NCBI RefSeq assembly: GCF_014199955.1 | Contig: NZ_JACHOQ010000010.1 | Location: 1-64,000, forward strand | Reading direction: 5' to 3' | DNA: 64,000 nucleotides | From: Brevundimonas aurantiaca | Lineage (GTDB): Bacteria; Pseudomonadota; Alphaproteobacteria; Caulobacterales; Caulobacteraceae | Part shown: positions 32,408-40,752 of the stretch, in pieces | Layout: every line of letters begins with the position of its first letter | Position numbering within the stretch: the stretch's first letter is position 1 | The notes under the pieces: model-generated | The model's input: the letters and a program-made list of their open reading frames with translations, nothing else | What the model was told of the DNA's origin: nothing | The model's database searches: none | Program-made: the position numbers and the translations under genes

Positions 32408-33505
32408 ATGACCGACGCGCCCCAGGGCCCCCAGCCCAAGCCCGGCATCCTCGACATCGCCCCCTATGTCGGGGGCAAGTCGTCCATCGCCGGCGTCGCC
32501 GAACCGATGAAGCTGTCCTCCAACGAGAACATGCTGGGCGCCGGGGAAAAGGCGCGCGCGGCCTATGAGGCGGCGGTTCGCAACATCCACATCTATCCGG
32601 ACGGGCGGGCGACCAAGCTGCGCACCGCCGTGGCCCAGACCCACGGGCTGGAGCCCGAGCGGCTGATCTTCGGCAACGGCTCGGACGAGGTCTTCGCCCT
32701 GCTGAACCAGACCTATCTGACCGCGGGCGACAACATCGTCTGCGGCCAGTACGGCTTCCTGGCCTATCGCATCAGCGCCAAGGCCTGCGAGGCCGAGGTC
32801 AAGCTGGCGCCCGAGCCGAACTACAAGGCCGAGGTGGACGCGCTTCTGGCCCAGGTCGATGAGCGGACCAAGATCGTCTATGTCTCCAATCCGTCGAACC
32901 CGACCGGCAGCTACAACTCCGGCGAAGAAATCCGCCGCCTGCACGCGGCCCTGCCGGCTCACGTCATTCTGGTGATCGACGAGGCCTATGCCGAATATGT
33001 GACCGAGCCGGATTGGGAGACGGCCTTCCCCCTGGCCAAGGACGCCGAGAACATCGTCGTCACCCGCACCTTCTCCAAGATCCACGGCCTGGGCGGTTTG
33101 CGGATCGGCTTCGGCTATGCGCCGCTGAAGGTGGCCGAGGCGATCGACCGCATCCGCCTGCCGTTCAACGTCTCGGTTCCGGGGCTTGAGGCGGCGACGG
33201 CGGCCCTGGCCGACGAGGCGCACCAGCAGGCGTCGCGCGAACTGATCGCCACGTGGAAACCGCGCCTGACCCAGGCCCTGCGCGGCTTCGGCCTGGAGGT
33301 CCTGCCCAGCGCGGGCAACTTCGTCCTGGTGCTGTTCGAGACGGCCGAACGGGCGGCGGCGGCCAGCGACTATCTGAACGGCAAGGGGATCATCGTCCGC
33401 CCGGTCGGCGGCTACGGCCTGCCGCAGGGTCTGCGGATCACCATCGGCACCGAAGACCAGAACCGCGCCGTCATCGACGCGCTGAGCGAGTTCGCGGCGA
33501 CCTGA
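32408..33505 (+). CDS. hisC: Histidinol-phosphate aminotransferase
   Basis: A 365-residue PLP-dependent class I/II aminotransferase for histidine synthesis; in this group it may also act on prephenate or aromatic keto acids. Visible: KLSSNENMLGAG at the start, YVSNPSNPTGSYNS, VIDEAYAEYV, and TRTFSKIHGLGGLRIGFGY with the PLP lysine. Length and motifs are complete. It ends convergently with the MipA gene. Confidence 0.92.
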   Translation: MTDAPQGPQPKPGILDIAPYVGGKSSIAGVAEPMKLSSNENMLGAGEKARAAYEAAVRNIHIYPDGRATKLRTAVAQTHGLEPERLIFGNGSDEVFALLNQTYLTAGDNIVCGQYGFLAYRISAKACEAEVKLAPEPNYKAEVDALLAQVDERTKIVYVSNPSNPTGSYNSGEEIRRLHAALPAHVILVIDEAYAEYVTEPDWETAFPLAKDAENIVVTRTFSKIHGLGGLRIGFGYAPLKVAEAIDRIRLPFNVSVPGLEAATAALADEAHQQASRELIATWKPRLTQALRGFGLEVLPSAGNFVLVLFETAERAAAASDYLNGKGIIVRPVGGYGLPQGLRITIGTEDQNRAVIDALSEFAAT

Positions 33506-33524
33506 TCGGTCGCCGCATCCCGCC

Positions 33525-34319
33525 TCAGCCGCCGAAACGGCGGGCGAAGAAGACGCCCGTGCGGATCGTGTCGTCTTCCTCAGACAGGGGGCTGTCGGCC
33601 ACGTCGCCCAGGCGGCGTTCATAGTTGACCAGGGCGCCGGCGCCCCATTTGTCGTTCAGCGGGACCAGCAGGAACAGGCTGGCGCCCGCCCCTTGCAGGC
33701 CGCTGCCCGGCGAATAGGGGGCGATGCCGTTGCGGGCGGCCTCTTCGGCGCTGACGCCGTAATAGGCGTCGGCCAGTTTGGCGTCGCCGCCGCGCGCATA
33801 GACCGAGACGTTCATCAGGCCGATCGGCGTCACCCGCTGATGGCCGACCGAGGCGTAGTATTCAGTCCCTTCGCTGACGTCGGTCACATCGCGGCTGACC
33901 CGGCCGCCGACGACGATATTGCCCGGCAGGCGCTGGAAGGCGTAGGCGGCGACGTCGGCGCCGAAGTCGGGCCGATCCAGGTCCAGGCCCTCGATGTCTT
34001 CCGGCGAAAAGCGGGGGCGCAATTGCAGCCCGGCGCGGAAGCTGTCGGTCTTGACCGCATTCCAGCCCAGGCCGTCGATGGCGTTCAGATAGACGACGTC
34101 GCGATAGTTGGCCGAGACCCAGGGCACGACCCGCGTCTCAGAGCCCGTGTCGCCCCCGCTGTCCTTGCTGTAGAGGGCGCCGACGCCCAGATCGACGGTC
34201 CAGCCGTCGGCTGCGGGGCGGATCTGCTCATAGGGCTGGGACTGGGCCAGGGCGGCGCCCCCGGTCAGGGCGGCGGCGGTGAAGGCGGCGGCGGTCAGGG
34301 CCAGGCGGCGCAGGGACAT
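33525..34319 (-). CDS. MipA/OmpV-family outer-membrane protein
   Basis: A 264-residue outer-membrane barrel with a signal peptide (LALTAAAFTAAALTGGAALAQS). Family features: WTVDLGVGALYSKDSGGDT, VPWVSANYRDVVYLN, and a final aromatic segment IRTGVFFARRFGG. MipA of E. coli bridges murein synthases and lytic enzymes; other members are porins. The start is the ATG at 34319 with GAGGAAGC upstream. It is last in the ftsE-ftsX-ydcF-plsC direction and 26 bases after plsC. Confidence 0.87.
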   Translation of the reverse strand: MSLRRLALTAAAFTAAALTGGAALAQSQPYEQIRPAADGWTVDLGVGALYSKDSGGDTGSETRVVPWVSANYRDVVYLNAIDGLGWNAVKTDSFRAGLQLRPRFSPEDIEGLDLDRPDFGADVAAYAFQRLPGNIVVGGRVSRDVTDVSEGTEYYASVGHQRVTPIGLMNVSVYARGGDAKLADAYYGVSAEEAARNGIAPYSPGSGLQGAGASLFLLVPLNDKWGAGALVNYERRLGDVADSPLSEEDDTIRTGVFFARRFGG

Positions 34320-34345
34320 GGGGGAGCTTCCTCGTACGGGATCGG

Positions 34346-35077
34346 TCACCCCATACGTTCGAGCGCGGCCTTTGGCTCCAACAGGGCGGCGGAAGCCGTC
34401 TCGATGCGACTTTCCAGCAACGCCATCATCTGTCCGCGTTTCAGTCCGGCGGGAATCGGCTCCAGGAACTCGAACACCACCGTCCCCGGATAGCGGCGGA
34501 AGCCGTGGGCGGGCCAGTGGACGCCCGAGTTGGTGGCGACGGGCCAGCAGGGCCCCTCCAGATCGCGATAGATGGCCGCGACGCCGGGCTTGTAATCGCC
34601 GGGGACGCCGGGTGCGTTGCGCGTGCCTTCAGGGAAGATGACGATCTGGCGGCCCTCGGCCAGGCGGTCTTTGGCCTGGCGCGTCATGTCCTTCAACGCC
34701 TTGGCGTGACCGGCGCGATCCACGGCGATCATCTTGGACCGCCAGGCGAACCAGCCGAAGAAGGGCAGGGGCATCAGCTCCTTCTTCATGACGAAACAGG
34801 CGTCGGGCAGGACCGCCAGCAGGGCGACGATGTCCAGCATCCCCTGGTGTTTGGAGGCGATCAGGGCGGCCCCGGTCGGGGCGTTCTCCAGCCCGCGCAC
34901 CTCGACCCTGACTCCGGCGATCCAGCGCAGGCCGAACAGGGCGACCCGCGCCCACAGCTTGCACACGCCTTGAACATAGCGGTGCGGCGCCAGCAGCACG
35001 GGCGACAGGCCGATGGCGATGATCGGCATCGACAGATAGAGCCAGGCGGTGAAGAGCAGGGAACGCAGGGTGTTCAC
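34346..35077 (-). CDS. plsC: 1-acyl-sn-glycerol-3-phosphate acyltransferase
   Basis: A 243-residue phospholipid-synthesis enzyme that adds the second acyl chain to lysophosphatidic acid. The HX4D motif is in ASKHQGMLDIVAL, the second motif is FPEGTRNAPG, and two N-terminal hydrophobic segments anchor it in the membrane. The GTG start at 35077 immediately follows the ydcF stop codon. The place after ftsEX and ydcF is usual for this lineage. Confidence 0.92.
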   Translation of the reverse strand: MNTLRSLLFTAWLYLSMPIIAIGLSPVLLAPHRYVQGVCKLWARVALFGLRWIAGVRVEVRGLENAPTGAALIASKHQGMLDIVALLAVLPDACFVMKKELMPLPFFGWFAWRSKMIAVDRAGHAKALKDMTRQAKDRLAEGRQIVIFPEGTRNAPGVPGDYKPGVAAIYRDLEGPCWPVATNSGVHWPAHGFRRYPGTVVFEFLEPIPAGLKRGQMMALLESRIETASAALLEPKAALERMG

Positions 35078-35734
35078 TTAGGCGGGGGCCTTTTCGGTCG
35101 GGACGGAAGCTTCGGGCTCTGAGGCTGAGGCTGGGGCTGGGTTTGGGGCGTCTCGGCTGAGCCGCCGAACGGCCTCGCGCCCCAGGGCGGCGAGGTATTT
35201 CATATATTCCAGGGTCATCCGCCGGGCCGTGACCGTCGCGCGCCACCAGTGCCGATTGTCCAGCGACGGGGTCGAGACGGCGTAGGGGGTCAGTTTCACC
35301 CCCGGCGCCTGGCCCCGGATCTCCACCAGGGAGCGGGGCATGTGATAGTCCGAGGTGACGACGATCAGATGGTCATAGCCCTTGGCCCGCGCCCAGGCGG
35401 CGATCTCCTGGGCGTTGCCCACCGTGTCCTCGGCCTCGAAGCCCAGATCGACACAGCAGTTGAACAGGCGGCTCGAGCCGGGGGTCAGTTCGCGCAGTTC
35501 GCGACGGCGGACCTCGCGGTTCACGCCCGAGATCAGCACCCGTTCGCCCTTTCCCTGCTCCAACAGGCGTATGGCGGCGTTGACCCGTTCGGACGAGGGG
35601 CCGGTCAGGGCCACGATGGCGTCGGCGGGGGCGGGCTCTTCCGCCGGGGTCAGTTCGCGCACCCGATGGGCGAAGGCGAACAGGCCGACCAGCCAGATCA
35701 GGGCGACGATGCCGATGACGACGAGCAGTCTCAT
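35078..35734 (-). CDS. YdcF/SanA-like DUF218 envelope protein
   Basis: A 218-residue protein with one N-terminal helix (LLVVIGIVALIWLVGLFAFA) and a DUF218 domain: ADAIVALTGPSSERVNAAIRLLE, VLISGVN, TVGNAQEIAAWARAKG and IVVTSDYHMPRSLVE. Relatives (ElyC, SanA) affect peptidoglycan precursor or lipid carrier steps. The tail of about 25 residues is Pro/Ala/Glu-rich. It overlaps the ftsX stop by four bases. Confidence 0.88.
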   Translation of the reverse strand: MRLLVVIGIVALIWLVGLFAFAHRVRELTPAEEPAPADAIVALTGPSSERVNAAIRLLEQGKGERVLISGVNREVRRRELRELTPGSSRLFNCCVDLGFEAEDTVGNAQEIAAWARAKGYDHLIVVTSDYHMPRSLVEIRGQAPGVKLTPYAVSTPSLDNRHWWRATVTARRMTLEYMKYLAALGREAVRRLSRDAPNPAPASASEPEASVPTEKAPA

Positions 35735-36636
35735 GCCTTCCCCCTGCCTGAGCCCAGCACCTGCATGGCGGCGAATCTGGCCGCGACAAGCGCCACCGTA
35801 GCCGCCAGCAGCGGACATGGCGAGAGCAACAGCAGATCCCCCCAGGTCACGGGCAGGGCCTGGGTCAGGCCGCCCGATCCGCCCAGGAACCGCACAAAGG
35901 CCAGAAGCAGGGCCGCCAGCACGGCGCCGACGGCGCCGGCGCCGGCCGCGATCAGGGCGAACCGCCGCTGGAACAGCCAGGCGATGCGCCCGTCGGTCGC
36001 GCCGTTCAGGCTCAGGGTCTCGATCACGCCCCGGCCGGCGGCCAGGCCGGCGCGGGTGGCGTAGGCGATGGCGGCGGCGGCGGCGAAGGCGATCGCCAGG
36101 AAGGCCGCGCCCGCCAGAACGGTGATCAGGGCGGCCGACCGTTCGACCTCGCCTCGCCACAGACTGTGGTCGTCCACCGTGGCGTCCAGACCGGCCTCGG
36201 CCAGGGCGCGGCTCAGGGTCACGGCGCTGGCCGGGGCGTCGGGGTCCAGCCGGACCGTCACCAGATGCGGCAGGGGCAGGTCGGGCAGGACGGCGTCGCC
36301 CAGCCAGGGCCGCAGCAGATCCTCGGCCGCCTTGCGGTCAAGGGCGGCGGCCTCTTCGACGCCGTTGACGCCCGCCAGGGTTTCGGCGGCGCGGGCGGCG
36401 GCGGTGTCGCCGCTTTCGCCGACGCGGGGCCGCACCTGGACGGTCGCCTCCGCCCCCAGTTGACGCGCCCAGCCGTGGGCGGCCCGATCGGCGGCCGAGG
36501 CGGCGACGGCGGCCAGACAGGCCAGGAAACACAGGACGGCGATGACCGTCATCAGCCAGGGCTCGCCCGCAGCGGCGGGGGGCAGCAGGCCGGGTCGACG
36601 TCGGGGAAGGCTCCGGGCCAGGATCGACGGCGTCAT
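35731..36636 (-). CDS. ftsX: Cell division protein FtsX
   Basis: A 301-residue integral membrane protein of the FtsEX complex, which couples ATP hydrolysis by FtsE to periplasmic peptidoglycan hydrolases at the division site. One N-terminal helix (LMTVIAVLCFLACLAAVAA), a periplasmic domain of about 110 residues, then three helices including the conserved SLNGATDGRIAWLFQRRF loop. The ATG at 36636 overlaps the ftsE stop by four bases. Confidence 0.9.
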   Translation of the reverse strand: MTPSILARSLPRRRPGLLPPAAAGEPWLMTVIAVLCFLACLAAVAASAADRAAHGWARQLGAEATVQVRPRVGESGDTAAARAAETLAGVNGVEEAAALDRKAAEDLLRPWLGDAVLPDLPLPHLVTVRLDPDAPASAVTLSRALAEAGLDATVDDHSLWRGEVERSAALITVLAGAAFLAIAFAAAAAIAYATRAGLAAGRGVIETLSLNGATDGRIAWLFQRRFALIAAGAGAVGAVLAALLLAFVRFLGGSGGLTQALPVTWGDLLLLSPCPLLAATVALVAARFAAMQVLGSGRGKA

Positions 36637-37352
36637 GCGGCCATCCTGCCGGCTTCGCTCAACCGGCCCTGGTCCAGCTTCAAAACCTTGGCTCCCGACC
36701 GTTCGGCCAGGGCCTGATCGTGGCTGGCGATCAGGACGGTGGCCCCCAGGCGGTTCAGCGATTGGAACAGACGCAGCAGCTTGTCGGCCATGACGGCGTC
36801 CACGCTGCCGGTCGGTTCGTCCGCCACGATCAGGCCGGGACGGGTGATGACGGCGCGGGCGATGGCCAGCCTCTGCTTCTCGCCGCCGGACAGGGCGGGC
36901 GGACGGGCGTCCATCCGGCGGCCCAGCCCGACCCATTTCAGCATCTCTTCGACATCGGCGGCGTAGTCGGCCTCGCGCCCGCCCGCCAGCCGCAGCGGCA
37001 GGGCGGCGTTCTCGAAGGCGGACAGATGGTCCAGCAGGCGGAAATCCTGAAACACCACCCCCATGCGGCGCCGAAAAGCGGGGATGTCGCGCCGGTCGAT
37101 GTGTGAAACGTCGGTCCCGAACAGGCGCAGGCTTCCCTTCGTCGGCCGGTCGGCCAGGGTCAGAAGCCGCAGCAGCGACGACTTTCCGGCGCCGGACGGT
37201 CCGGTAAGGAAGTGGAAAGAGCCTCGCGTCAGAATGAGGTTAACGTCTCGCAGCACGTCGGGCGCGTCCGCATAGCCGAAACCCACGCCCGACAGGCGGG
37301 CGGTCTCGGCGACGGGGGCGGAATCGGCGGCGCTGGGGGGCGGGGACGGCAT
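36633..37352 (-). CDS. ftsE: Cell division ATP-binding protein FtsE
   Basis: A 239-residue ABC ATPase. Walker A is TGPSGAGKSSLL, the Q-loop is VFQDFRLLDHLSAFENAALPL (an FtsE signature), the ABC signature ALSGGEKQRLAIARA, and Walker B LIVADEPTGSVD. It works with FtsX. The N-terminal 25 residues (Pro/Ala/Ser-rich) are longer than in E. coli. It is divergent from the zinc-ribbon gene with a 71-base gap. Confidence 0.93.
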   Translation of the reverse strand: MPSPPPSAADSAPVAETARLSGVGFGYADAPDVLRDVNLILTRGSFHFLTGPSGAGKSSLLRLLTLADRPTKGSLRLFGTDVSHIDRRDIPAFRRRMGVVFQDFRLLDHLSAFENAALPLRLAGGREADYAADVEEMLKWVGLGRRMDARPPALSGGEKQRLAIARAVITRPGLIVADEPTGSVDAVMADKLLRLFQSLNRLGATVLIASHDQALAERSGAKVLKLDQGRLSEAGRMAA

Positions 37353-37423
37353 AGGGTTTGTTTTCAGGGACAGGGCGTAGACCGCGCCTTACGGGAGGGG
37401 GCGACAGCCTCGCAGTCAGCCAC

Positions 37424-38452
37424 ATGATACTGACCTGCCCCGCCTGCGCCACCAGCTATTTCATTCCCGACGACGCCTTGGGGGCGAACGGCCGCAAGGT
37501 CCGCTGCAAATCCTGCGGCGAGGTATGGCGGGCGAGCCCCGATGAACCGCTGGAGCTGAGCGTCGCGCCCGAACCGCGCGTCATCTCTACGCCCGAGCCG
37601 GAAGCCGTCTCTGAGCCCGCCAGCCTGGCCGAAACCCCGGCGCCGGAACTGCCCAAGGCCTTCCGCGCCCGCGCCGAACAGCAGCGACGCCTGCGTCGGG
37701 CCGCCACCCACGGCGTGGTCTGGGCCGGTCTGGCCAGCGTCTTCGTGGGCCTGATCGTCTCGGCCTTCCTGTTCCGGATCGAGGTGGTCGACGCCTTTCC
37801 CCGCGCCGCGGCCGCCTATGCCGCAGTCGGCGCCCCGGTGAACCCCGTCGGCCTCGACTTCGAGGCCATGAGCGCCAAGGAGGTTCCTTCGCGGCCCGGC
37901 ATGGTCCTGGTCTCCGGCGCCCTGCGCAACGTGCGTGACACCGAGATCGTGGCCCCGCCGGTGCGGGTGGCCCTGCTGGACGAACACGGCGCCGAGATCG
38001 GCTTCAAACTGGTGACCATCGACGCTGCGCCGGTCCTGCCCGGCAAGGTGCAGGGCTTCGCCGTCCTGATCCCCGACCCCGGCGGACACGCCGCCGACAT
38101 CGGCGTCAACTTCGTCACCGTCGAGGCGCCGCCCGCCGCGCCGAACGGCCACGCACCGGCTCCCTACGGGTCGCCCGAAAGCCATGGAGACGAAGGCCAT
38201 GGGGTCGAGGCCCACGCCGAGGCCCATGCGCCGCCCGCCGCCGCCCACGCTCCGGCCGATCATGCGCCGGCCGCCGCCTCCGAGGGCCATGCGCCCGCCG
38301 ACGCCCATGCGGAACTGGCGCCGGCCTCCAACGGCCTGCGCTCGGCGGTGGCGCCGGGGATGGGCGAGCGTCAGCCTGCTCCGATCGAGGCCCGACCCCT
38401 CGCGACGGTGGACAGGGCTCATGGGGAGGCGGTATCCGCCTCTCATGGCTGA
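37424..38452 (+). CDS. MJ0042 zinc-ribbon / DUF3426 membrane protein
   Basis: A 342-residue protein: an N-terminal zinc ribbon (MILTCPACATSYFIPDDAL ... VRCKSCGEVW), a Pro/Glu-rich linker, one transmembrane helix (VVWAGLASVFVGLIVSAFLF), then a DUF3426-like domain (VLVSGALRNVRDTEIVAPPVRVALLD). The end is an unusual stretch of about 60 residues rich in His, Ala, Glu and Pro. The ribbon is cytoplasmic and the rest periplasmic. Function is unknown; it is usually next to ftsE in alphaproteobacteria. The start is the ATG at 37424, where the ribbon begins. Confidence 0.85.
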   Translation: MILTCPACATSYFIPDDALGANGRKVRCKSCGEVWRASPDEPLELSVAPEPRVISTPEPEAVSEPASLAETPAPELPKAFRARAEQQRRLRRAATHGVVWAGLASVFVGLIVSAFLFRIEVVDAFPRAAAAYAAVGAPVNPVGLDFEAMSAKEVPSRPGMVLVSGALRNVRDTEIVAPPVRVALLDEHGAEIGFKLVTIDAAPVLPGKVQGFAVLIPDPGGHAADIGVNFVTVEAPPAAPNGHAPAPYGSPESHGDEGHGVEAHAEAHAPPAAAHAPADHAPAAASEGHAPADAHAELAPASNGLRSAVAPGMGERQPAPIEARPLATVDRAHGEAVSASHG

Positions 38453-38978
38453 TCCCTCCCCCACGCCGACCGTTCTCCTGGCCGAGGCCGACATCGCCCG
38501 TATCGTGGCGGACCTCGCCGCCCGCATCGCCCCCGTCACCGATGACGAGACGGTGGCGGCCGTGCTTCTGACCGGGGGGCTGTGGTTCGCCGCCGACCTG
38601 ACTCGCGCCCTGTCCCGCATCGGCCGCAACCTTCGTTTCGACGCGCTTTGGCTCGCCTCCTATGGGGACGAGAAGACCAGCCGGGGCGCGATCGACGTCT
38701 ATGCGCCGTTCCAGCGGCCGATCGCCGGGCGCAAGGTGCTGATCCTGGACGACGTCTTCGACACCGGCCTGTCCTTGGCCGAGGCGGCGCGGATCGCGCG
38801 CGAAGGCGGGGCGTCCGAGGTCCTGACCTGCGTCTTCGCCCGCAAGCCCTGGCCCGCCCCCCGCGCGCCCGAGCCGGACTTCGTCGGTTGGGAGGCTCCA
38901 AACCGGTTTCTGGTCGGCTACGGCCTGGACAACGCCGGCGGCCTGCGCGGCCTGCCGGACATCTGCGCGCTGGACTGA
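38445..38978 (+). CDS. Phosphoribosyltransferase (HGPRT-like)
   Basis: A 177-residue type I phosphoribosyltransferase. The PRPP-binding motif is KVLILDDVFDTGLSLAEAARI, with upstream VAAVLLTGGLWFAADL and FDALWLASYGDE as in hypoxanthine phosphoribosyltransferases. It probably salvages hypoxanthine or guanine. The ATG at 38445 overlaps the previous gene's end by eight bases, so both are on one transcript. Confidence 0.85.
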   Translation: MADPSPTPTVLLAEADIARIVADLAARIAPVTDDETVAAVLLTGGLWFAADLTRALSRIGRNLRFDALWLASYGDEKTSRGAIDVYAPFQRPIAGRKVLILDDVFDTGLSLAEAARIAREGGASEVLTCVFARKPWPAPRAPEPDFVGWEAPNRFLVGYGLDNAGGLRGLPDICALD

Positions 38979-39001
38979 CGATAAAAGCGGCCGGTTCGGC
39001 G

Positions 39002-39029
39002 TTGACTCTGAGACGCCCTTCCGTATATG
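39002..39029 (+). promoter_or_regulatory. Sigma-70-like promoter before rplU
   Basis: TTGACT (39002-39007), 16 bases, then TATATG (39024-39029): close to the housekeeping consensus. The expected start of transcription, around 39036, is just before the hairpin at 39041, leaving a leader of about 65 bases before rplU. Confidence 0.6.
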
Positions 39030-39040
39030 TCGCCGCTCTT

Positions 39041-39078
39041 CGCCCCCGGGGGTCCTCCCGGAGGGCGTATTCTTTTTT
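39041..39078 (+). terminator. Terminator-like hairpin in rplU leader
   Basis: CGCCCCCGGG, loop GGTCCT and CCCGGAGGGCG pair over 10 bp with one bulged A, followed by TATTCTTTTTT: a strong intrinsic terminator. It ends transcription from the phosphoribosyltransferase gene and, since the promoter at 39002 lies upstream of it, could attenuate the rplU-rpmA transcript. Confidence 0.75.
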
Positions 39079-39100
39079 GCGTTTGCGCTGAGGCTTCAAC

Positions 39101-39655
39101 ATGTACGCGGTGATCAAGACCGGCGGCAAGCAGTACCGGGTTCAACCGGGCGACACCATCGTCGTCGAAAAGCTCGACGGCGACGCCGGCGCTGAGCTGA
39201 AGTTCGACAGCGTCCTGATGCTGGGCGGCGACAACGGCGTGACCGTGGGCGCGCCCCTGGTCGACGGCGCCTTCGTCGGCGCAACCCTGATCGAGACCCG
39301 CAAGGGTGAGAAGATCAAGATCTTCAAGAAAATCCGTCGCCAGGGCTATCGCCGCACCAACGGCCATCGCCAGATGGAATCGGTCCTGCGCATCACCGGC
39401 ATCGAAGGCGCCGGCCAGTCCGCCAAGTGGGACGGCAAGGTGGAGCTGATCACCAAGGCCGAGATCAATCTGCGGGCCCGCGGTCTCGCGACCCGCGGCG
39501 CGACCTCGTCGCTGGGTTCGACCGAGACGGTCGTGACCGAAGCCGACGGCGCCGACGTCAAGGCCGCCGTGGTCGAGAGCTCGGCTCCCGCCAAGAAGGC
39601 CCCGGCCAAGAAGAAGGCCGCGCCCAAGGCTGAAGCCGCCGGCGACGAAGCCTAA
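39101..39655 (+). CDS. rplU: Large ribosomal subunit protein bL21
   Basis: A 184-residue L21. The first 100 residues are the conserved protein: MYAVIKTGGKQYRVQPGD, KIKIFKKIRRQGYRRTNGHRQ. Unlike the 103-residue E. coli protein it carries an 80-residue C-terminal extension ending in a Lys/Ala-rich tail (APAKKKAAPKAEAAG), as in other Caulobacterales. First of the rplU-rpmA pair. Confidence 0.97.
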   Translation: MYAVIKTGGKQYRVQPGDTIVVEKLDGDAGAELKFDSVLMLGGDNGVTVGAPLVDGAFVGATLIETRKGEKIKIFKKIRRQGYRRTNGHRQMESVLRITGIEGAGQSAKWDGKVELITKAEINLRARGLATRGATSSLGSTETVVTEADGADVKAAVVESSAPAKKAPAKKKAAPKAEAAGDEA

Positions 39656-39752
39656 GACATTCACCGGCGCCCCGGCGCCAGACCAGTTAAGAGAGACGTC
39701 CTCAAATAGGCCGACAGGCCGGTAGGACGCTCAGGAAAGACGGAGCGGCAAG

Positions 39753-40040
39753 ATGGCTCACAAGAAATCCGGCGGTTCGTCGCGCAACGGTCGCGACTCT
39801 GAGTCGAAGCGCCTCGGCGTGAAGAAGTTCGGCGGCGAGCGCGTGCTGGCCGGCAACATCATCGTGCGTCAGCGCGGCACCACCTTCCATCCGGGTGAGA
39901 ACATCGGCATGGGCCGCGACCACACCCTGTTCGCCCTGACGAACGGTGCGGTGAAGTTCACCACCAAACGCGGCGGCCGTTGTTACGTGTCGATCCTTGC
40001 GGCGAATGACGACGCCGCCCAGGCGCTCGCCGCCGAGTAA
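39753..40040 (+). CDS. rpmA: Large ribosomal subunit protein bL27
   Basis: A 95-residue L27, which reaches the peptidyl-transferase centre with its N terminus. Signature: [20 protein letters not shown] and [21 protein letters not shown]. The gap after rplU is 97 bases and holds no gene. An intrinsic terminator follows at 40109. Confidence 0.97.
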   Translation: MAHKKSGGSSRNGRDSESKRLGVKKFGGERVLAGNIIVRQRGTTFHPGENIGMGRDHTLFALTNGAVKFTTKRGGRCYVSILAANDDAAQALAAE

Positions 40041-40108
40041 CGCAGTCTGGAACACTCCGGATCGCGTTGCTCACCGAAGCAGCCGATCCGGACCAGGGAA
40101 CTATTCCG

Positions 40109-40145
40109 CGGGGAGTCTGGATCACCAGGCTCCCCGTTTGCGTTT
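40109..40145 (+). terminator. Intrinsic terminator after rpmA
   Basis: CGGGGAGTCTGG, loop ATCA and CCAGGCTCCCCG form a 12-bp stem with a single G-T pair, followed by TTTGCGTTT. It lies 69 bases after the rpmA stop and ends the ribosomal protein transcript. Confidence 0.8.
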
Positions 40146-40148
40146 CCC

Positions 40149-40198
40149 CGCCTCGAAGACCGCCCGAGCCCTCCAAGGAGGCGGTCCGAACGGAGGCG
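40149..40198 (+). promoter_or_regulatory. Nested hairpin covering acetyltransferase ribosome-binding site
   Basis: CGCCTC (40149) pairs with GAGGCG (40193), and inside it GACCGCC (40158) pairs with GGCGGTC (40180). The outer right arm contains the GGAGG ribosome-binding site, eight bases before the acetyltransferase ATG. If the RNA folds so, translation would be limited unless the hairpin is opened. Confidence 0.45.
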
Positions 40199-40204
40199 AA
40201 CGCC

Positions 40205-40738
40205 ATGTGCGTCATCGAAACCTCTCCCGTCGTGGAGACCCGGCGCCTGATCCTGCGCGCCCCTGCGCCGCAGGACGCGCCGCGCATCGCGGCCCTGGCC
40301 AATGATCTGGACATTGCGCGCATGACCAAGCGAATGCCGCACCCGTTCCGCATCGAGGATGCGGAAGACTTCGTCATTCAGGTCGCCTCCCAGGACCCGG
40401 CGCGGGCCAACACCTTCGTCATCGAGCATGAGGCGGAAGGGCCGATCGGGGTGATCGGCCTGTTCGAAGGCGAGGACCGGGTGCCCGAGACCGGCTATTG
40501 GATCGGCAGAGACTATTGGGGGCGCGGATTTGCGACCGAGGCGCTGGACGGCGCCCTTGTCTGGGCCGGACGGCGGTGGAAGCGGCGCGCCCTGGTCGCC
40601 GGCCATTTCGCCGACAATCCGGCGTCGGGCCGGGTGCTGGAGAAGGCGGGCTTTCTCTATACGGGAGAGACCCGCCGCGCCTGGAGCCGCGCGCGGGGCG
40701 CCGAGGCGGACACGCGGATGATGGTCTGGCTGGCCTGA
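40205..40738 (+). CDS. GNAT-family N-acetyltransferase (RimJ/RimL-like)
   Basis: A 177-residue acetyltransferase of the ribosomal-protein/small-molecule type: TRRLILRAPAPQDAPRIAAL at the start, GYWIGRDYWGRGFATEAL with the acetyl-CoA loop, and NPASGRVLEKAGFLYTGET. The ATG at 40205 has GGAGG at 40192, inside a hairpin. In Caulobacter a similar gene sits between rpmA and obg; obg is not next here. Confidence 0.88.
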   Translation: MCVIETSPVVETRRLILRAPAPQDAPRIAALANDLDIARMTKRMPHPFRIEDAEDFVIQVASQDPARANTFVIEHEAEGPIGVIGLFEGEDRVPETGYWIGRDYWGRGFATEALDGALVWAGRRWKRRALVAGHFADNPASGRVLEKAGFLYTGETRRAWSRARGAEADTRMMVWLA

Positions 40739-40752
40739 GCCGCGCCTCTCGA

